Shown: positions 8,788 through 19,398, numbered from the stretch's first letter. The stretch is DNA of 64,000 nt from Phytomonospora endophytica (GCF_014202425.1 NZ_JACHGT010000006.1:400652-464651), one strand, 5' to 3'. The notes: generated by a model not told the origin, from the sequence alone. Translations and numbers: made by a program.

Positions 8788-9645
8788 ATGGCCACCAACA
8801 CCGTCCGCAGGCGCCGACTAGGCATTGCGCTCCGCGAACACCGGCGAGCCGCGAAAGTCAGCATGGAAGACGCCGCAGAGGTCATCAGCGTCCACAAAAC
8901 GACCATCTCGCGGATGGAACGAGGACAGGCCGCCACCAAGCCCCTGTTCGTCCAAGCCCTGCTGGAACACTACAAAGTCACCGGCGCCGAGGCGTCCGCC
9001 CTGGTGGAACTCGCCAAAGAGGCCAGCCGCCCCGGATGGTGGCGCGCCTACGCCGGCGTCGTCGACGAACGCCACCTCGACCACATCGCCCTCGAATCCG
9101 AAGCCTCCCGGATCTCCACCTGGGAACCCGTGCTCATCCCCGCCCTGCTCCAGACCGAGGAGTACGCCCGCGCCGTACTCCAGCGAGCCGGTGTCGAATC
9201 ACTGACACATACCCAGATCGACCGTCGCGTACAGGCCCGCGCCGAACGGCAGGCGAGGCTTCGCAGCGACGCACCGCCCGCACTTTTCGCGATGTTCGAC
9301 GAAGGCGCATTGCGACGTCCCGTCGGGGGTAAAGAAGTCCTGTGCGGGCAACTCGCCCACCTGCTCGAACTGGCCGTGCTGCCCAACATCACCATCCAGC
9401 TGATCCCCACGTCGGCCGGTGCCCACGCCGGAGTAACGGGATCGGTGACCCTCCTCGACTACGCCAGCGACGAAGACCCCCCGGTCGCGTTCCTGGAAAC
9501 GGTCGGTGGGGACCTCTACCTGGACGAACCGGGCGAGCTTAAGGTGTGCAGAGCCGTCTTCGACGCCTTGAGGTCAGATGCCTTGAGCCGGGATGAGACG
9601 GTGCAACAGATAGCCCAGCTCGCCGCGGAAAGCGAGCTGGGCTGA
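8788..9645 (+). CDS. XRE-family regulator with DUF5753 domain
   Basis: The 285-residue protein has an N-terminal helix-turn-helix (about residues 8-65; VHKTTISRMERG is the recognition segment) and a C-terminal DUF5753 domain (about 90-275) with GWWRAY, PALLQTEEYARA and FDEGALRRPVGG. Such proteins pair with a small DUF397 protein and act as actinomycete-specific regulators, sometimes in development or antibiotic control and sometimes in antitoxin-like pairs. ATG 8788 has GGGAGG upstream. The DUF397 gene follows by 9 nt. Confidence 0.9.
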   Translation: MATNTVRRRRLGIALREHRRAAKVSMEDAAEVISVHKTTISRMERGQAATKPLFVQALLEHYKVTGAEASALVELAKEASRPGWWRAYAGVVDERHLDHIALESEASRISTWEPVLIPALLQTEEYARAVLQRAGVESLTHTQIDRRVQARAERQARLRSDAPPALFAMFDEGALRRPVGGKEVLCGQLAHLLELAVLPNITIQLIPTSAGAHAGVTGSVTLLDYASDEDPPVAFLETVGGDLYLDEPGELKVCRAVFDALRSDALSRDETVQQIAQLAAESELG

Positions 9646-9654
9646 GAGGAACCA

Positions 9655-9843
9655 ATGGTGGAGATACACAGAGACTACGCGACGTGGCGCCGCTCGACGC
9701 GTAGTGGACAGACCGGTAACTGTGTGGAGGTCGCCGACCTCGGCAAAGGAATCGGCGTGCGCGACACGAAGGACCGAGACGGCGGAACCCTCGTCATCAG
9801 CGCAGGTGAATGGACGAACTTCATCCACTCACTGAAGAAGTAG
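9655..9843 (+). CDS. DUF397 domain protein
   Basis: A 62-residue protein with the DUF397 pattern: W-R-x-S opening (TWRRSTRSGQTGNCVEVA), a central GVRDTKD and a C-terminal EWTNFIHSLK. It is the usual small partner of the upstream XRE/DUF5753 protein, and both are probably on one transcript. Biochemical role is unsettled for the family. A hairpin follows at 9877. Confidence 0.9.
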   Translation: MVEIHRDYATWRRSTRSGQTGNCVEVADLGKGIGVRDTKDRDGGTLVISAGEWTNFIHSLKK

Positions 9844-10477
9844 GCGACACCGCGAGACAGTAGGACACCGTCAAAGCCCCCGGCCGGAAAGATCGGTCGG
9901 GGGTTCAGTGTTGAAGGAGTCCAATGTGGGGGATATGCGGTCGCGTATGCGGTGAGGGGATGGGGGTGGGTGGGGGGTTTGGGGGTGCGGGCGGGGGTGG
10001 TTGAGGGGTAGCGGGTCGGGCTTGGGCCGGTGCCGGGGCCGGGTTCCCGGCGTGGGTGCGGGCGCGTGGCCCGGTGCCAGGCGTGGGCGAGCGAAGCGAG
10101 ACTCGCCCTCGCGAGGCCGCGACTTGGGATCCCGGCGTGGGCGGGTCGCGAATCGGTGCCCCCGTCTCGCAGGCAGCGTTCGGTGGCGGACGGCGCGCGT
10201 GAAAGACGCGTTCCCCCGCTCGCCCCAAAGGGGCCCCAAAAATCACGATACGGGCGAGGTGCGACAAAAACGGCGGCGCCAGAATCGCTCGCGAGCGGCG
10301 TTCGGCCGGCGCGTCAGGGATGCGGCGAGAGGTATGGCTTCCGCGGTCCGAGTCAGGGCAACGGGCCCGGCGGGAGCGAGCCGTGCGGCGTGCGCGGAAC
10401 CGCTTCGCCGAGTCCCCGAGCCGTGTCGGCCACGAAGCGCACTCCCGCGAACCCGAGCCGCACCCCCCCCGCCCTCG
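9844..10477. other. Gene-free 630-bp stretch with G-rich tract
   Basis: After a terminator at 9877-9903 there is no credible CDS. Bases 9955-10030 are extremely G-rich on the plus strand (runs of 3-6 G). The remainder holds short imperfect repeats such as GCGAGCGAAGCGAGACTCGC. The weak open frames here lack codon bias and start signals. Confidence 0.55.
9877..9903 (+). terminator. Hairpin after XRE/DUF397 operon
   Basis: CCCCCGGCCG-gaaagat-CGGTCGGGGG forms a 10-bp stem with one G-T wobble, 34 nt after the DUF397 stop. Confidence 0.7.
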
Positions 10478-11455
10478 CTACAAGTACATCCCCGTGCGCG
10501 GCTCGTCCTCCGGCGCCTCCGCCGTCGGCTCGAAGAACCGCCGGCCGCCGAACTTCCCCTGCAGCCGGTCGTCGAGATCGTCCGCCAGTCGCGTCATCGA
10601 CTCCACCGCCAGCATCAGATGCGTCGGCTGGAAGTCCCGCCCGTACACCGGCACCGAGACCCAGATCGTCCCGCTCAAGTAGTACAGCCGCCCGATCGGC
10701 AGCCGCTGCGTCAGCTCCGACAGCTCCCGGTACAGCCGCTCGTTCGGGTCGACCTCCGTCAGCAGCGGCGAGTACACGTCCACCACGGCCGGCCGGTCCG
10801 TCGACTTGATGAACACCATCGCCGACCCCGCCCGCAGGCTGATCTCCCCGTTCTCGTCCACCGAAAGGCGATCCGGTTCCGTGCGCTGCATCGCCGCGAC
10901 GACCTCGCGCACCACCGACCCCAGCCCGCTCGCCTCGGCCGTGATCGCCCGCGGCCCCGGCTCCTCCGCCTCCGTCAGGCCCGGCGCCAGGCGCGCGGTC
11001 CCCAAGGTGGGCGCCTCGGTCTCACCCGAGAAGTCATAGGTCAGGAACGCCGGGTGCGGCGCGTTGTACATGTCCCGGAAGGTGCGCGTCACGATCTCGG
11101 CCAGGTCGGCGGCGTCGGCCAGCGGCAGGCGCAGCCCGAAGCGCTCCCCGGCGCCCTCGACCACACCCGGCGGCTGCCACCCCAGTGACACCAGGTGCGC
11201 GATCGTCGTACGGTCCAGGTTCACGCCGTCCGGCAGCGTCGCGTTGCTCGTGGCGTCGGCGTGCAGCTCCTCGCCCTTCAAGCGCGAGATCTGGACGTCG
11301 TAGACCGCCTCACCGGTGCCGGTGGCCGTCGGGTCCAGGACCAGTTCCAGGTCGCTGTCCTCCGGGAGCCCCCCGATCGCCGTCGCCAGCGCGCTCGTGA
11401 ACGCCGTCCAGGCGGCGTCCACTTTCGCCGCCAGGTCGGTCCTGGTATCCGCCAT
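10478..11455 (-). CDS. YbjN/TY-Chap-like chaperone-type protein
   Basis: A 325-residue soluble protein. Its C-terminal half (about 190-325) resembles the YbjN / type III secretion chaperone-like (TY-Chap) fold found in many actinobacteria, with VVDVYSPLLTEVDP and YYLSGTIWVSVPVYGRDF as characteristic stretches. The N-terminal half looks like a second, diverged copy. These are proposed peptide-binding chaperones; no substrate is evident. GGGAGGAGCGGGC precedes ATG 11455. The neighbouring mscS-like gene ends 112 bp upstream of this start on the same strand. Confidence 0.7.
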   Translation of the reverse strand: MADTRTDLAAKVDAAWTAFTSALATAIGGLPEDSDLELVLDPTATGTGEAVYDVQISRLKGEELHADATSNATLPDGVNLDRTTIAHLVSLGWQPPGVVEGAGERFGLRLPLADAADLAEIVTRTFRDMYNAPHPAFLTYDFSGETEAPTLGTARLAPGLTEAEEPGPRAITAEASGLGSVVREVVAAMQRTEPDRLSVDENGEISLRAGSAMVFIKSTDRPAVVDVYSPLLTEVDPNERLYRELSELTQRLPIGRLYYLSGTIWVSVPVYGRDFQPTHLMLAVESMTRLADDLDDRLQGKFGGRRFFEPTAEAPEDEPRTGMYL

Positions 11456-11567
11456 GCCCGCTCCTCCCATAAGGCCGTCCGCGGTTCCGCCTTCGCCGTC
11501 TTGCGAGTCCCGGCCGTGACAGGCCGTCGCCGAACCACCGCGCCCTTCCACACGACGCGGCCCCACC

Positions 11568-12605
11568 CTACAAGGAACGTTCCCCCGTCAGTTCCGCCCG
11601 CGTCTTGGGCAGTGACGCGGGGTGGTTGTCGCGGATCCAGTTCACCAGACCTTCGCGCACGTGGCAGCGCAAATCCCAGACCACCGACCCGTCGGCGGCC
11701 GACACCACGGCCCGCAACCGCATCCGCCCGTGCACGGCGTCGGTGACCTGAAGAGTCGCGGTGTCGCCGTCCCAGTACTCGCATTCGCGGGCCAGGCGCT
11801 GCAGCTCTTCGCGCACCGGTTCGAGGGGGAGGGTGAAGTCGACGTCGAGCTCGACCGTGCCCAGGATGTCGACCGTGCTGCGCGTCCACGTGTGGTACGG
11901 GTTCTCGGTGAAGAACGTCGTCGGCAGCACCAGCCGCCGCTTGTCCCAGATGCGCACGACCACGTACGTGAGCGTGATCTCCTCGACGTGACCCCACTCG
12001 CTCTGGACGACCACGACGTCGCCGATGCGCAGGGCATCGCCGAACGCGAGCTGGAGCCCGGCGAACAGGCCCTTGAGCCACGACTGCGCGGCCAGACCGA
12101 GGACGATGCCGAGAATGCCGGCCGAGGCGAGGATGCTCACCCCGATGGTGCGCACCATCGGGAAGGTCAGCAGCGCCGCGCTGACGGCCAGGACCAGGAT
12201 CCCGGCGACCGAGATGCGCCGGATGAGGATGATCTGCGTGCGCTGGCGGCGCTCGGTGAGCGACTCGCCGGGCTTGTCGACGCGCTTCATGATCATGCCC
12301 TCGACGACGTGCAGCAGCGCGATGAGCAGCCATGCGACGGTCCCGAAGATGGCGAGGGTGAGCACGTGGTCGATGACCGGCCGCCACTCCCACGACCAGA
12401 TCTTCGGCAGGATGATCCGCACGGCGATGAGGGCGAGGGCGACCTGCGCGGGGAGGTAGGCCTCGTCGGCGAGCCTGGCCGTCGTCGAGCCGGGCTTCCC
12501 GTACTTGCGGGCGAGCCAGCGCGAACTGGCCACGATCGCGACGGTGAAACCGACGGCGAGGATGACGACGCCGATGCTCAGCGCGAACTCAGCGAACTCA
12601 GACAT
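11568..12605 (-). CDS. Mechanosensitive channel, MscS family
   Basis: The 345-residue membrane protein has several N-terminal transmembrane helices (about 7-27, 60-80, 90-112, 135-160). A conserved MscS pore-and-beta region follows, including ASAGILGIVLGLAAQS, the FGDALRIGDVV motif and LPTTFFTENPYHTWTR, then an alpha/beta cytoplasmic cage. It should release solutes during hypo-osmotic shock. ATG 12605 gives a natural membrane N-terminus; the 114-codon upstream extension is composed of shadow sequence. Confidence 0.9.
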   Translation of the reverse strand: MSEFAEFALSIGVVILAVGFTVAIVASSRWLARKYGKPGSTTARLADEAYLPAQVALALIAVRIILPKIWSWEWRPVIDHVLTLAIFGTVAWLLIALLHVVEGMIMKRVDKPGESLTERRQRTQIILIRRISVAGILVLAVSAALLTFPMVRTIGVSILASAGILGIVLGLAAQSWLKGLFAGLQLAFGDALRIGDVVVVQSEWGHVEEITLTYVVVRIWDKRRLVLPTTFFTENPYHTWTRSTVDILGTVELDVDFTLPLEPVREELQRLARECEYWDGDTATLQVTDAVHGRMRLRAVVSAADGSVVWDLRCHVREGLVNWIRDNHPASLPKTRAELTGERSL

Positions 12606-12933
12606 GCCCGCCAACTTATAGCGTCGCGGCCGTGCCCGGAAACCTTCATCACGGCATCCGGATCGCTTACGGGTCAAGACTTTCGGCCCTGGTCGGGCGC
12701 TATTTCGGGTAGGTCCGAATTCGCCGTGCGAAACGTGCGCATTCGGGGCGGTAAGGCCGTGGGGGACAGCGAACGCGCGGCCGTTCGCCGACACTGGTGC
12801 GCATGGGGCGGTGACCCCGTCGCGCCGGGGACCGACCTCCTCCGAGGTTCCCGGCGCTCTCAACGCACAGGCCACCGCATACGCCGGGCCCGGCCGCGTT
12901 GACCCGCGCGGCCGCCGGGTCGAGGCTGGCGGC
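12606..12933. other. Gene-free intergenic region
   Basis: A divergent intergenic region between the mscS-like gene and the Cys-rich peptide gene. No CDS, RNA gene or clear hairpin was recognised. It must hold the promoters of both flanking genes. Confidence 0.4.
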
Positions 12934-13107
12934 ATGAACGGACTCACGAGAATCGCCGACCGCCTCCTCGACCGCCTGGCCCCGAAGACGCGCGCCTTCG
13001 CGCAGGGCTGCTACCCCGGCTTCTGCGAGATGCCCGACGGCTCACCCGGCCGTACGGTGTGCTGCCCGGGCCGCGGCTGCGCGCCCTGCGTCGCCATCCC
13101 CGGCTGA
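12934..13107 (+). CDS. Cys-rich 57-residue peptide
   Basis: The product has a basic amphipathic N-terminus (NGLTRIADRLLDRLAPK) and a C-terminal half with six Cys (26, 31, 43, 44, 49, 52), including a CC pair and a CAPC motif. It has no classical signal peptide. Short Cys-rich proteins of this layout are scattered in actinobacteria without a known role. GAGG lies 9 nt before ATG 12934. No RiPP-modifying enzyme is nearby. It precedes the molybdo-oxidoreductase gene by 60 bp on the same strand. Metal or disulfide chemistry is possible but unproven. Confidence 0.55.
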   Translation: MNGLTRIADRLLDRLAPKTRAFAQGCYPGFCEMPDGSPGRTVCCPGRGCAPCVAIPG

Positions 13108-13153
13108 CGGCGCCTTACCCCCGGGTTCCCTCCACCCGGGCTCCTCCACGTCG

Positions 13154-13167
13154 TACCGTGGACCCTG
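13154..13167 (+). promoter_or_regulatory. Probable leaderless -10 of the fdhF/ydeP-like gene
   Basis: TACCGT (13154-13159) lies 8 nt before ATG 13168 and no Shine-Dalgarno sequence is present. This is the same arrangement seen at several other starts in the window. Confidence 0.4.
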
Positions 13168-15414
<2,247 letters not shown>

Positions 15415-15478
15415 GACGCCACCGCGATCTTGCTCACAGGCACGCATAAATGACGAGGAGACCGTCGGCGAGCGGGCA

Positions 15479-15490
15479 TAGCGTGCCGAT
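15479..15490 (+). promoter_or_regulatory. Probable leaderless -10 of the MFS gene
   Basis: TAGCGT (15479-15484) is followed after 6 nt by the GTG start at 15491. There is no Shine-Dalgarno sequence. Confidence 0.45.
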
Positions 15491-16741
15491 GTGCCGACCC
15501 CCTTGATCACCCGCGCCAAGTCCCTCCTGCCCGACCCCGGCCCCGCCCGAGCCCTTACCTACTCGTCCTTCGTCGGGGCGATCGGCCGCGGGCTCTTCAT
15601 CACCACGTCCGTCGTCTACTTCAACAAGTCCGTCGGCCTGTCCGCCGTCGAAGTCGGCCTCGGCATGACCCTCGCGGCCTGCCTCGGACTGTTCGCCGGC
15701 GTGCCGATGGGAGCCTTCGCCGACCGCCGGGGCCCGCGCGGGATCGCCGTCTGGTTCGGCGTCGCGGCCGCCGTCGTCGACCTGGGTTACCTCCTCGTCG
15801 GCGACTTCACCGGTTTCGTGATCGTCGCGGCCCTGGTCTCGGTGCTGGGCACCGGTTCCCAGGCCGCGCGCGGTGCCCTGATCGCCGGTAGCGTCCCGCC
15901 CGAGCAGCGCGTGCGAACCCGCGCCTACCTGCGTTCGGTCACCAACGTCGGATGGACTCTCGGCGCGCCCCTCGCCGGTGTCGCGCTCGCCTACGACACG
16001 CGCGAGGTCTACGTCGGGCTGATCCTCGTGACCGTCGTGCTGTACCTGGCGGCGGCGCTGCTGAACCTGCGCGTGCCCGCGCAGAAGCCGAGCCAGGAGG
16101 CGAAGAAGGCGTCGAAAACCCTCGCGCTGCGCGACAAGCCGTACGTCACGCTGACCGCGCTGAACGCGGTGATGACCGTGCACTTCCAGGTGTTCAACGT
16201 CGTCATCCCGCTGTGGGTCGTCAACCAGACCAACGCGCCCGCGTGGTTCTACTCGGTGCTGGCAGTGCTCAACACGACTTTCATCGTGTTCCTCCAGGTG
16301 CGTTTCAGCCGCGGCAGCGGAACGGTCAAGGGCGCCGCGCGAGCCCAGCGCAACGCCGGGTTCCTGCTGTTCGGTGCCTGCGTCCTCTACGCGCTGGCGC
16401 AGGACAAGCCGATGTGGATCGGTGTGGCGGCCCTGTTCGCGGGCGGTCTGGTGCACGTTTTCGGCGAGCTTCTGCACGCCGCCGGCGGCTGGGGCCTGAG
16501 CTTCGACCTCGCGCCCGCGCACGCGCAGGGGCAGTTCCAGGGGCTGTACAACACCGGTTTCCAGTTCGCCGAGATCGTCGCTCCGGCGGCCTTGACGGCG
16601 CTGGTGCTGGGCGCGGGCATGACGGGCTGGCTGATCCTCGGCGCGGCCTTCGTCGCGGCCGGGCTGGGCGTTCCGGCGGCGGCGAGGTGGGCCGAGCGGA
16701 CGCGGCCGGTGGCCGTCGAGGAGGTCGTGGCCGCCGCGTAG
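15491..16741 (+). CDS. MFS transporter
   Basis: A 416-residue integral membrane protein with about 12 hydrophobic segments and an MFS loop-2-like motif (GAFADRRGPRG, about residues 75-85). It probably exports or imports a small molecule by proton coupling; substrate unknown. GTG 15491 was chosen because a TAGCGT box lies 6 nt upstream. It is 76 bp downstream of the molybdo-oxidoreductase gene but seems to have its own promoter. Confidence 0.85.
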   Translation: MPTPLITRAKSLLPDPGPARALTYSSFVGAIGRGLFITTSVVYFNKSVGLSAVEVGLGMTLAACLGLFAGVPMGAFADRRGPRGIAVWFGVAAAVVDLGYLLVGDFTGFVIVAALVSVLGTGSQAARGALIAGSVPPEQRVRTRAYLRSVTNVGWTLGAPLAGVALAYDTREVYVGLILVTVVLYLAAALLNLRVPAQKPSQEAKKASKTLALRDKPYVTLTALNAVMTVHFQVFNVVIPLWVVNQTNAPAWFYSVLAVLNTTFIVFLQVRFSRGSGTVKGAARAQRNAGFLLFGACVLYALAQDKPMWIGVAALFAGGLVHVFGELLHAAGGWGLSFDLAPAHAQGQFQGLYNTGFQFAEIVAPAALTALVLGAGMTGWLILGAAFVAAGLGVPAAARWAERTRPVAVEEVVAAA

Positions 16742-16778
16742 CGGTCGTTCAGGTTTCGAACGCCGGGGTCGTGAGGGT

Positions 16779-17063
16779 TCAGCTCCAGCGGCTCAAGCGG
16801 TCGAAGTCGGCGCGGATCGTGCGCTGCGACTGGTATCCGTCCCACATGCGATGGCGGCCCCGGCCGCGTCGGAGGACGAGCGCGGCGAGTTGCCGGAAGA
16901 CGCAGTCGACGAGGGCGCCGAGGGTGCAGCCGCAGCGCCGGGCGATGTGCCGGACGGCGGCGACACCGACGACGGTGAGCAGCGCGGTCGCCGCCCCGAG
17001 CAGGAAGACGGTGACCGGGTCGAGGTCGAGTGCGGTGAGTCGAGAGAAGTCAAGTTGGTTCAC
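16779..17063 (-). CDS. Small membrane protein, unknown
   Basis: A 94-residue protein with one N-terminal transmembrane helix (about 17-37) and a basic Cys-containing C-terminus (RRCGCTLGALVDC, then an Arg-rich stretch). GTG start. It is the last of three small minus-strand genes (18026 to 16779) next to an XRE/DUF397 pair. A hairpin at 17095-17129 separates it from the preceding gene, so it may be attenuated or separately expressed. No family recognised. Confidence 0.55.
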   Translation of the reverse strand: MNQLDFSRLTALDLDPVTVFLLGAATALLTVVGVAAVRHIARRCGCTLGALVDCVFRQLAALVLRRGRGRHRMWDGYQSQRTIRADFDRLSRWS

Positions 17064-17094
17064 CGGTGACAGCCCTTTTGCCTTGAGTCGTTGT

Positions 17095-17129
17095 GGAGCC
17101 GCCCCCGGTCGAGTGCCGTGGGCGGCTCC
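17095..17129 (-). terminator. Hairpin between two small minus-strand genes
   Basis: GGAGCCGCCC (17095-17104) pairs with GGGCGGCTCC (17120-17129), a perfect 10-bp stem. It begins 3 nt after the stop of the gene ending at 17133 and lies 32 nt upstream of the next start, so it could terminate or attenuate. Confidence 0.6.
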
Positions 17130-17132
17130 TTG

Positions 17133-17663
17133 TCAGTCCGTGGTGTGGAACGGGTCGACCGGGCCGTCCGTCTCCGGGGCCGATTCCCGGCCCCGGAGAC
17201 GGACGAGGTCTTCGCGCAGGCGGCGTTCGGTGCGGAGCGCGTAGTGGAGGCGTTCGGCGTCGAGGAGGCCGCGGCAGCGGACCGGACTGCGCGTGTCGCA
17301 GACAGGGCAGCGTTCGCCGCCGAAGCGTGGGGCGTGCTGGGCGCGCATGGTCGCGTAATGCCGTTCCTCGCGGTCGAGGTCGAGGTCGGTGAGCGCCTTG
17401 ACGTGTTTGCGGAGGAGGCGGTCGTCGAGGCTCAGGTGGGGCCACAGGCGGGTGAGGCCGTTGAGGACGAATTGGGCGAAGAGCCACGCGAGGACGGCGG
17501 TGCCGAGCGCGCAGGCGAGGGCGAGCGCCCAGTGGAAGTGGGCGAGGGCCTGGTGGGAGACGTAGAAGGCGAGTGCGGCGGTGATGCCGGCGGGGACGCC
17601 GTCCCAGATGACGCGGAGGAGGAGGGTCGGCGGGTCGATGAGTTTCCAGAGTGTTTTGGGCAT
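17133..17663 (-). CDS. Membrane protein with zinc-ribbon-like motif
   Basis: The 176-residue product has two hydrophobic segments (about 22-38 and 43-66), then a charged cytoplasmic part with CPVCDTRSPVRC near 118-129, a plausible metal-binding knuckle. ATG 17663 opens MPKTLWKLIDPP. It belongs to the three-gene minus-strand group beside the second XRE/DUF397 pair. I do not recognise the family; a role linked to that regulator is only inferred from position. Confidence 0.6.
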   Translation of the reverse strand: MPKTLWKLIDPPTLLLRVIWDGVPAGITAALAFYVSHQALAHFHWALALACALGTAVLAWLFAQFVLNGLTRLWPHLSLDDRLLRKHVKALTDLDLDREERHYATMRAQHAPRFGGERCPVCDTRSPVRCRGLLDAERLHYALRTERRLREDLVRLRGRESAPETDGPVDPFHTTD

Positions 17664-17726
17664 GCGGAGTCCCTGTCGGTGAGGTCGGTGAGGTCAAGAG
17701 GGGGTGGGGGTCAGGAGGGGGTGAGG

Positions 17727-18026
17727 TCAGGACGGGTCGGTGTCGCAGCCGAGGGAGCGGCGGAGGAGGTCGTCCCAGTGGAACCAGGAGGCGCAGGGCC
17801 ACAGTTGGCGGCAGAAGTGGCAGTGCCGCTCGTTGGGGTGCGGGGTGTGGCGGTTCCACCAGTGGAGCTGGATCGTCCACAGTTGGGGGTGGGGGGCCGT
17901 CGGCGGGGGAGTGGCTGGTGGCCTGTTCGCGAGGTCGAACGGCGGGTGCGGCGGGTCCGGGGGCGTGTCCTCGGGTTCCGGGGCATGGGCGTGATAGACA
18001 GGCAGGTGCCAGCGAGTGCGATCCAC
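17727..18026 (-). CDS. Pro/His/Cys-rich small protein
   Basis: A 99-residue protein. The first half is Pro-rich and the second half Trp/His/Cys-rich, with HCHFC (residues 68-72), CASWFHW and a late Cys, suggesting metal binding. GTG 18026 has GAGGAG 7 nt upstream; a much longer upstream open frame runs back across a strong hairpin and is rejected. It is the first gene of the small minus-strand group. No family recognised. Confidence 0.5.
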   Translation of the reverse strand: MDRTRWHLPVYHAHAPEPEDTPPDPPHPPFDLANRPPATPPPTAPHPQLWTIQLHWWNRHTPHPNERHCHFCRQLWPCASWFHWDDLLRRSLGCDTDPS

Positions 18027-18050
18027 GGATCGCTCCTCTCGTTGAGTGGA

Positions 18051-18105
18051 GATCGAGGCGGGCCGTCCGGGCCTTCGAAACCTCAGGCCCGCCTCGATCG
18101 TTTTT
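18051..18105 (+). terminator. 14-bp hairpin with T-tract upstream of XRE gene
   Basis: GATCGAGGCGGGCC (18051-18064) pairs perfectly with GGCCCGCCTCGATC (18086-18099), followed by GTTTTT on the plus strand. Read on plus it is a good intrinsic terminator, although no plus-strand gene ends here. Read on minus it forms a leader hairpin just ahead of the gene at 18026. Confidence 0.65.
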
Positions 18106-18174
18106 CTCACGCGATCCGTTGTGCACCAACGGATGTCGCCCGCCCAGCCCACTGAGCTGGGAACATTACCGCTA

Positions 18175-18203
18175 GTGACGTGGGTCGCGCTTGGTGTTAG
18201 CAT
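18175..18203 (+). promoter_or_regulatory. Possible promoter of the second XRE gene
   Basis: GTGACG (18175-18180), a 17-bp spacer and TAGCAT (18198-18203) lie 77 nt ahead of ATG 18280, in a comparatively A+T-rich stretch. The match is moderate. Confidence 0.35.
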
Positions 18204-18279
18204 TGCACTCGTTCCGACGGTATGCAAGTTCTCACCACAAGAAATCTCAGCGTGTCGCTTCTCGAAGTGAGGGTGTTCC

Positions 18280-19149
18280 ATGGTCCGACGACGGCAAGGC
18301 CCGAGTCTGAGGAGTCAGTGGCTCGGCCAATGGCTCAGGAAGTTGCGCGAGGAAAACGGCCACACCCTTGAATACGCGGCCCAGTACCTCGAATGCAGCA
18401 CGGCGACCGTCAGTCGTATCGAGCTCGCCCAGTATCCGATCAAGTCACTGGCGCTCAAGGGACTGCTGGACCTGTACAACGTCTCCGATCGGAAGACCCG
18501 TGACTTCCTGCTGGAGCTGCGGGAGGAAGCTTGGCGGAAGGGTTGGTGGGACGGTTACGGCGACGCATATGACGATCCGGGCTTCATCGACTATCCCTGG
18601 CTGGAGTCGCGCGCGACCAACATCCGATCCTACGAAACGATGCTCGTTCCTGGGCTGCTCCAGACTCCGGCCTATGCGGAAGCCGTGATCCGAGCTTTCG
18701 ACTATCGGGGGAGCTCGGATGCGCAAATCTCACGCTGGGTTGAGCTGCGCATTGAGCGGCATCGCATCCTGACCGGCGTGGATGCCACCGCGTTGACCGT
18801 GATCGTTGACGAATCGGCACTCCGGCGGCCGATTGGTGGCGACGCGGTGATGCGTGCTCAGCTGCATCGACTTCTCGAAACGTCATCCAGCCCCAACGTG
18901 ACGGTGCTCGTGCTGCCTTTCACGGCCGCCGATCAACCATGCTTCGTCGGTCCGTTCACGATTTTCGAGCTGCCTGACCCCTATCCGGACGTGGCTCACG
19001 TCGAGAGCCTTGCCGGGCGCGCGTTCGTGGAGAAATCAGACCAGATCGACCGCTTCGAGCACGTGTACGCTGACTTGCACCAAGCAGCTCTGAGCCCAGA
19101 ACTGTCCGCGGACTTCATCGCGAACATCCTGGAGGAGACCCCTAAGTGA
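18280..19149 (+). CDS. XRE-family regulator with DUF5753 domain (second copy)
   Basis: A 289-residue paralogue of the regulator at 8788. The helix-turn-helix occupies about residues 14-68 (CSTATVSRIE) and DUF5753 about 90-280, with GWWDGYGD, PGLLQTPAYAEA and DESALRRPIGG. Codon use is visibly less extreme than in neighbours (many A/T third positions), consistent with acquisition by transfer. ATG 18280 has GAAGTGAGGG upstream. It overlaps the DUF397 gene by 4 bp. The pair sits at the left edge of the restriction-modification island. Confidence 0.9.
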   Translation: MVRRRQGPSLRSQWLGQWLRKLREENGHTLEYAAQYLECSTATVSRIELAQYPIKSLALKGLLDLYNVSDRKTRDFLLELREEAWRKGWWDGYGDAYDDPGFIDYPWLESRATNIRSYETMLVPGLLQTPAYAEAVIRAFDYRGSSDAQISRWVELRIERHRILTGVDATALTVIVDESALRRPIGGDAVMRAQLHRLLETSSSPNVTVLVLPFTAADQPCFVGPFTIFELPDPYPDVAHVESLAGRAFVEKSDQIDRFEHVYADLHQAALSPELSADFIANILEETPK

Positions 19150-19349
19150 TTCCGTCAGTCCACTGGCGTACCAGTAGCTACAGCAACAGCGGCGGAGCGA
19201 ACTGCGTCGAGGTCGGCCCCCTCACCGACCTCCCCACCCGCATCGCCGTCCGCGACAGCAAGGACCGCGAAGGCCCCACCTTCCTCACGTCCCCAGCCGA
19301 ATGGTCCGGCTTCATCACCGGCATCAAATCCGGCGGCTTCGACCACTGA
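19146..19349 (+). CDS. DUF397 domain protein (second copy)
   Basis: A 67-residue DUF397 protein (WRTSSYSNSGGANCVEV, AVRDSKD, EWSGFITGIK). The GTG start lies inside the end of the XRE gene (4-bp overlap), so translation is probably coupled and the two proteins likely act together. A perfect hairpin follows at 19361. Confidence 0.9.
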   Translation: MIPSVHWRTSSYSNSGGANCVEVGPLTDLPTRIAVRDSKDREGPTFLTSPAEWSGFITGIKSGGFDH

Positions 19350-19360
19350 CCGAGCAACAG

Positions 19361-19385
19361 ACGGCCCCGGCTTCGCCGGGGCCGT
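19361..19385 (+). terminator. Hairpin after second XRE/DUF397 operon
   Basis: ACGGCCCCGG-CTTCG-CCGGGGCCGT: a perfect 10-bp stem with a 5-nt loop, 11 nt after the stop. It can serve the convergent gene ending at 19399 as well. Confidence 0.8.
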
Positions 19386-19398
19386 TCCACGCCACCGC

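Noticed and set aside
10001-10470. Open frames in the 9.9-10.5-kb gap
   Set aside because: No codon bias or ribosome site, and low-complexity Arg/Gly/Pro composition on both strands.
12934-13107. Lanthipeptide or other RiPP precursor call
   Set aside because: Cys-rich layout is suggestive, but no LanM, YcaO, radical-SAM or transporter gene for it is adjacent.
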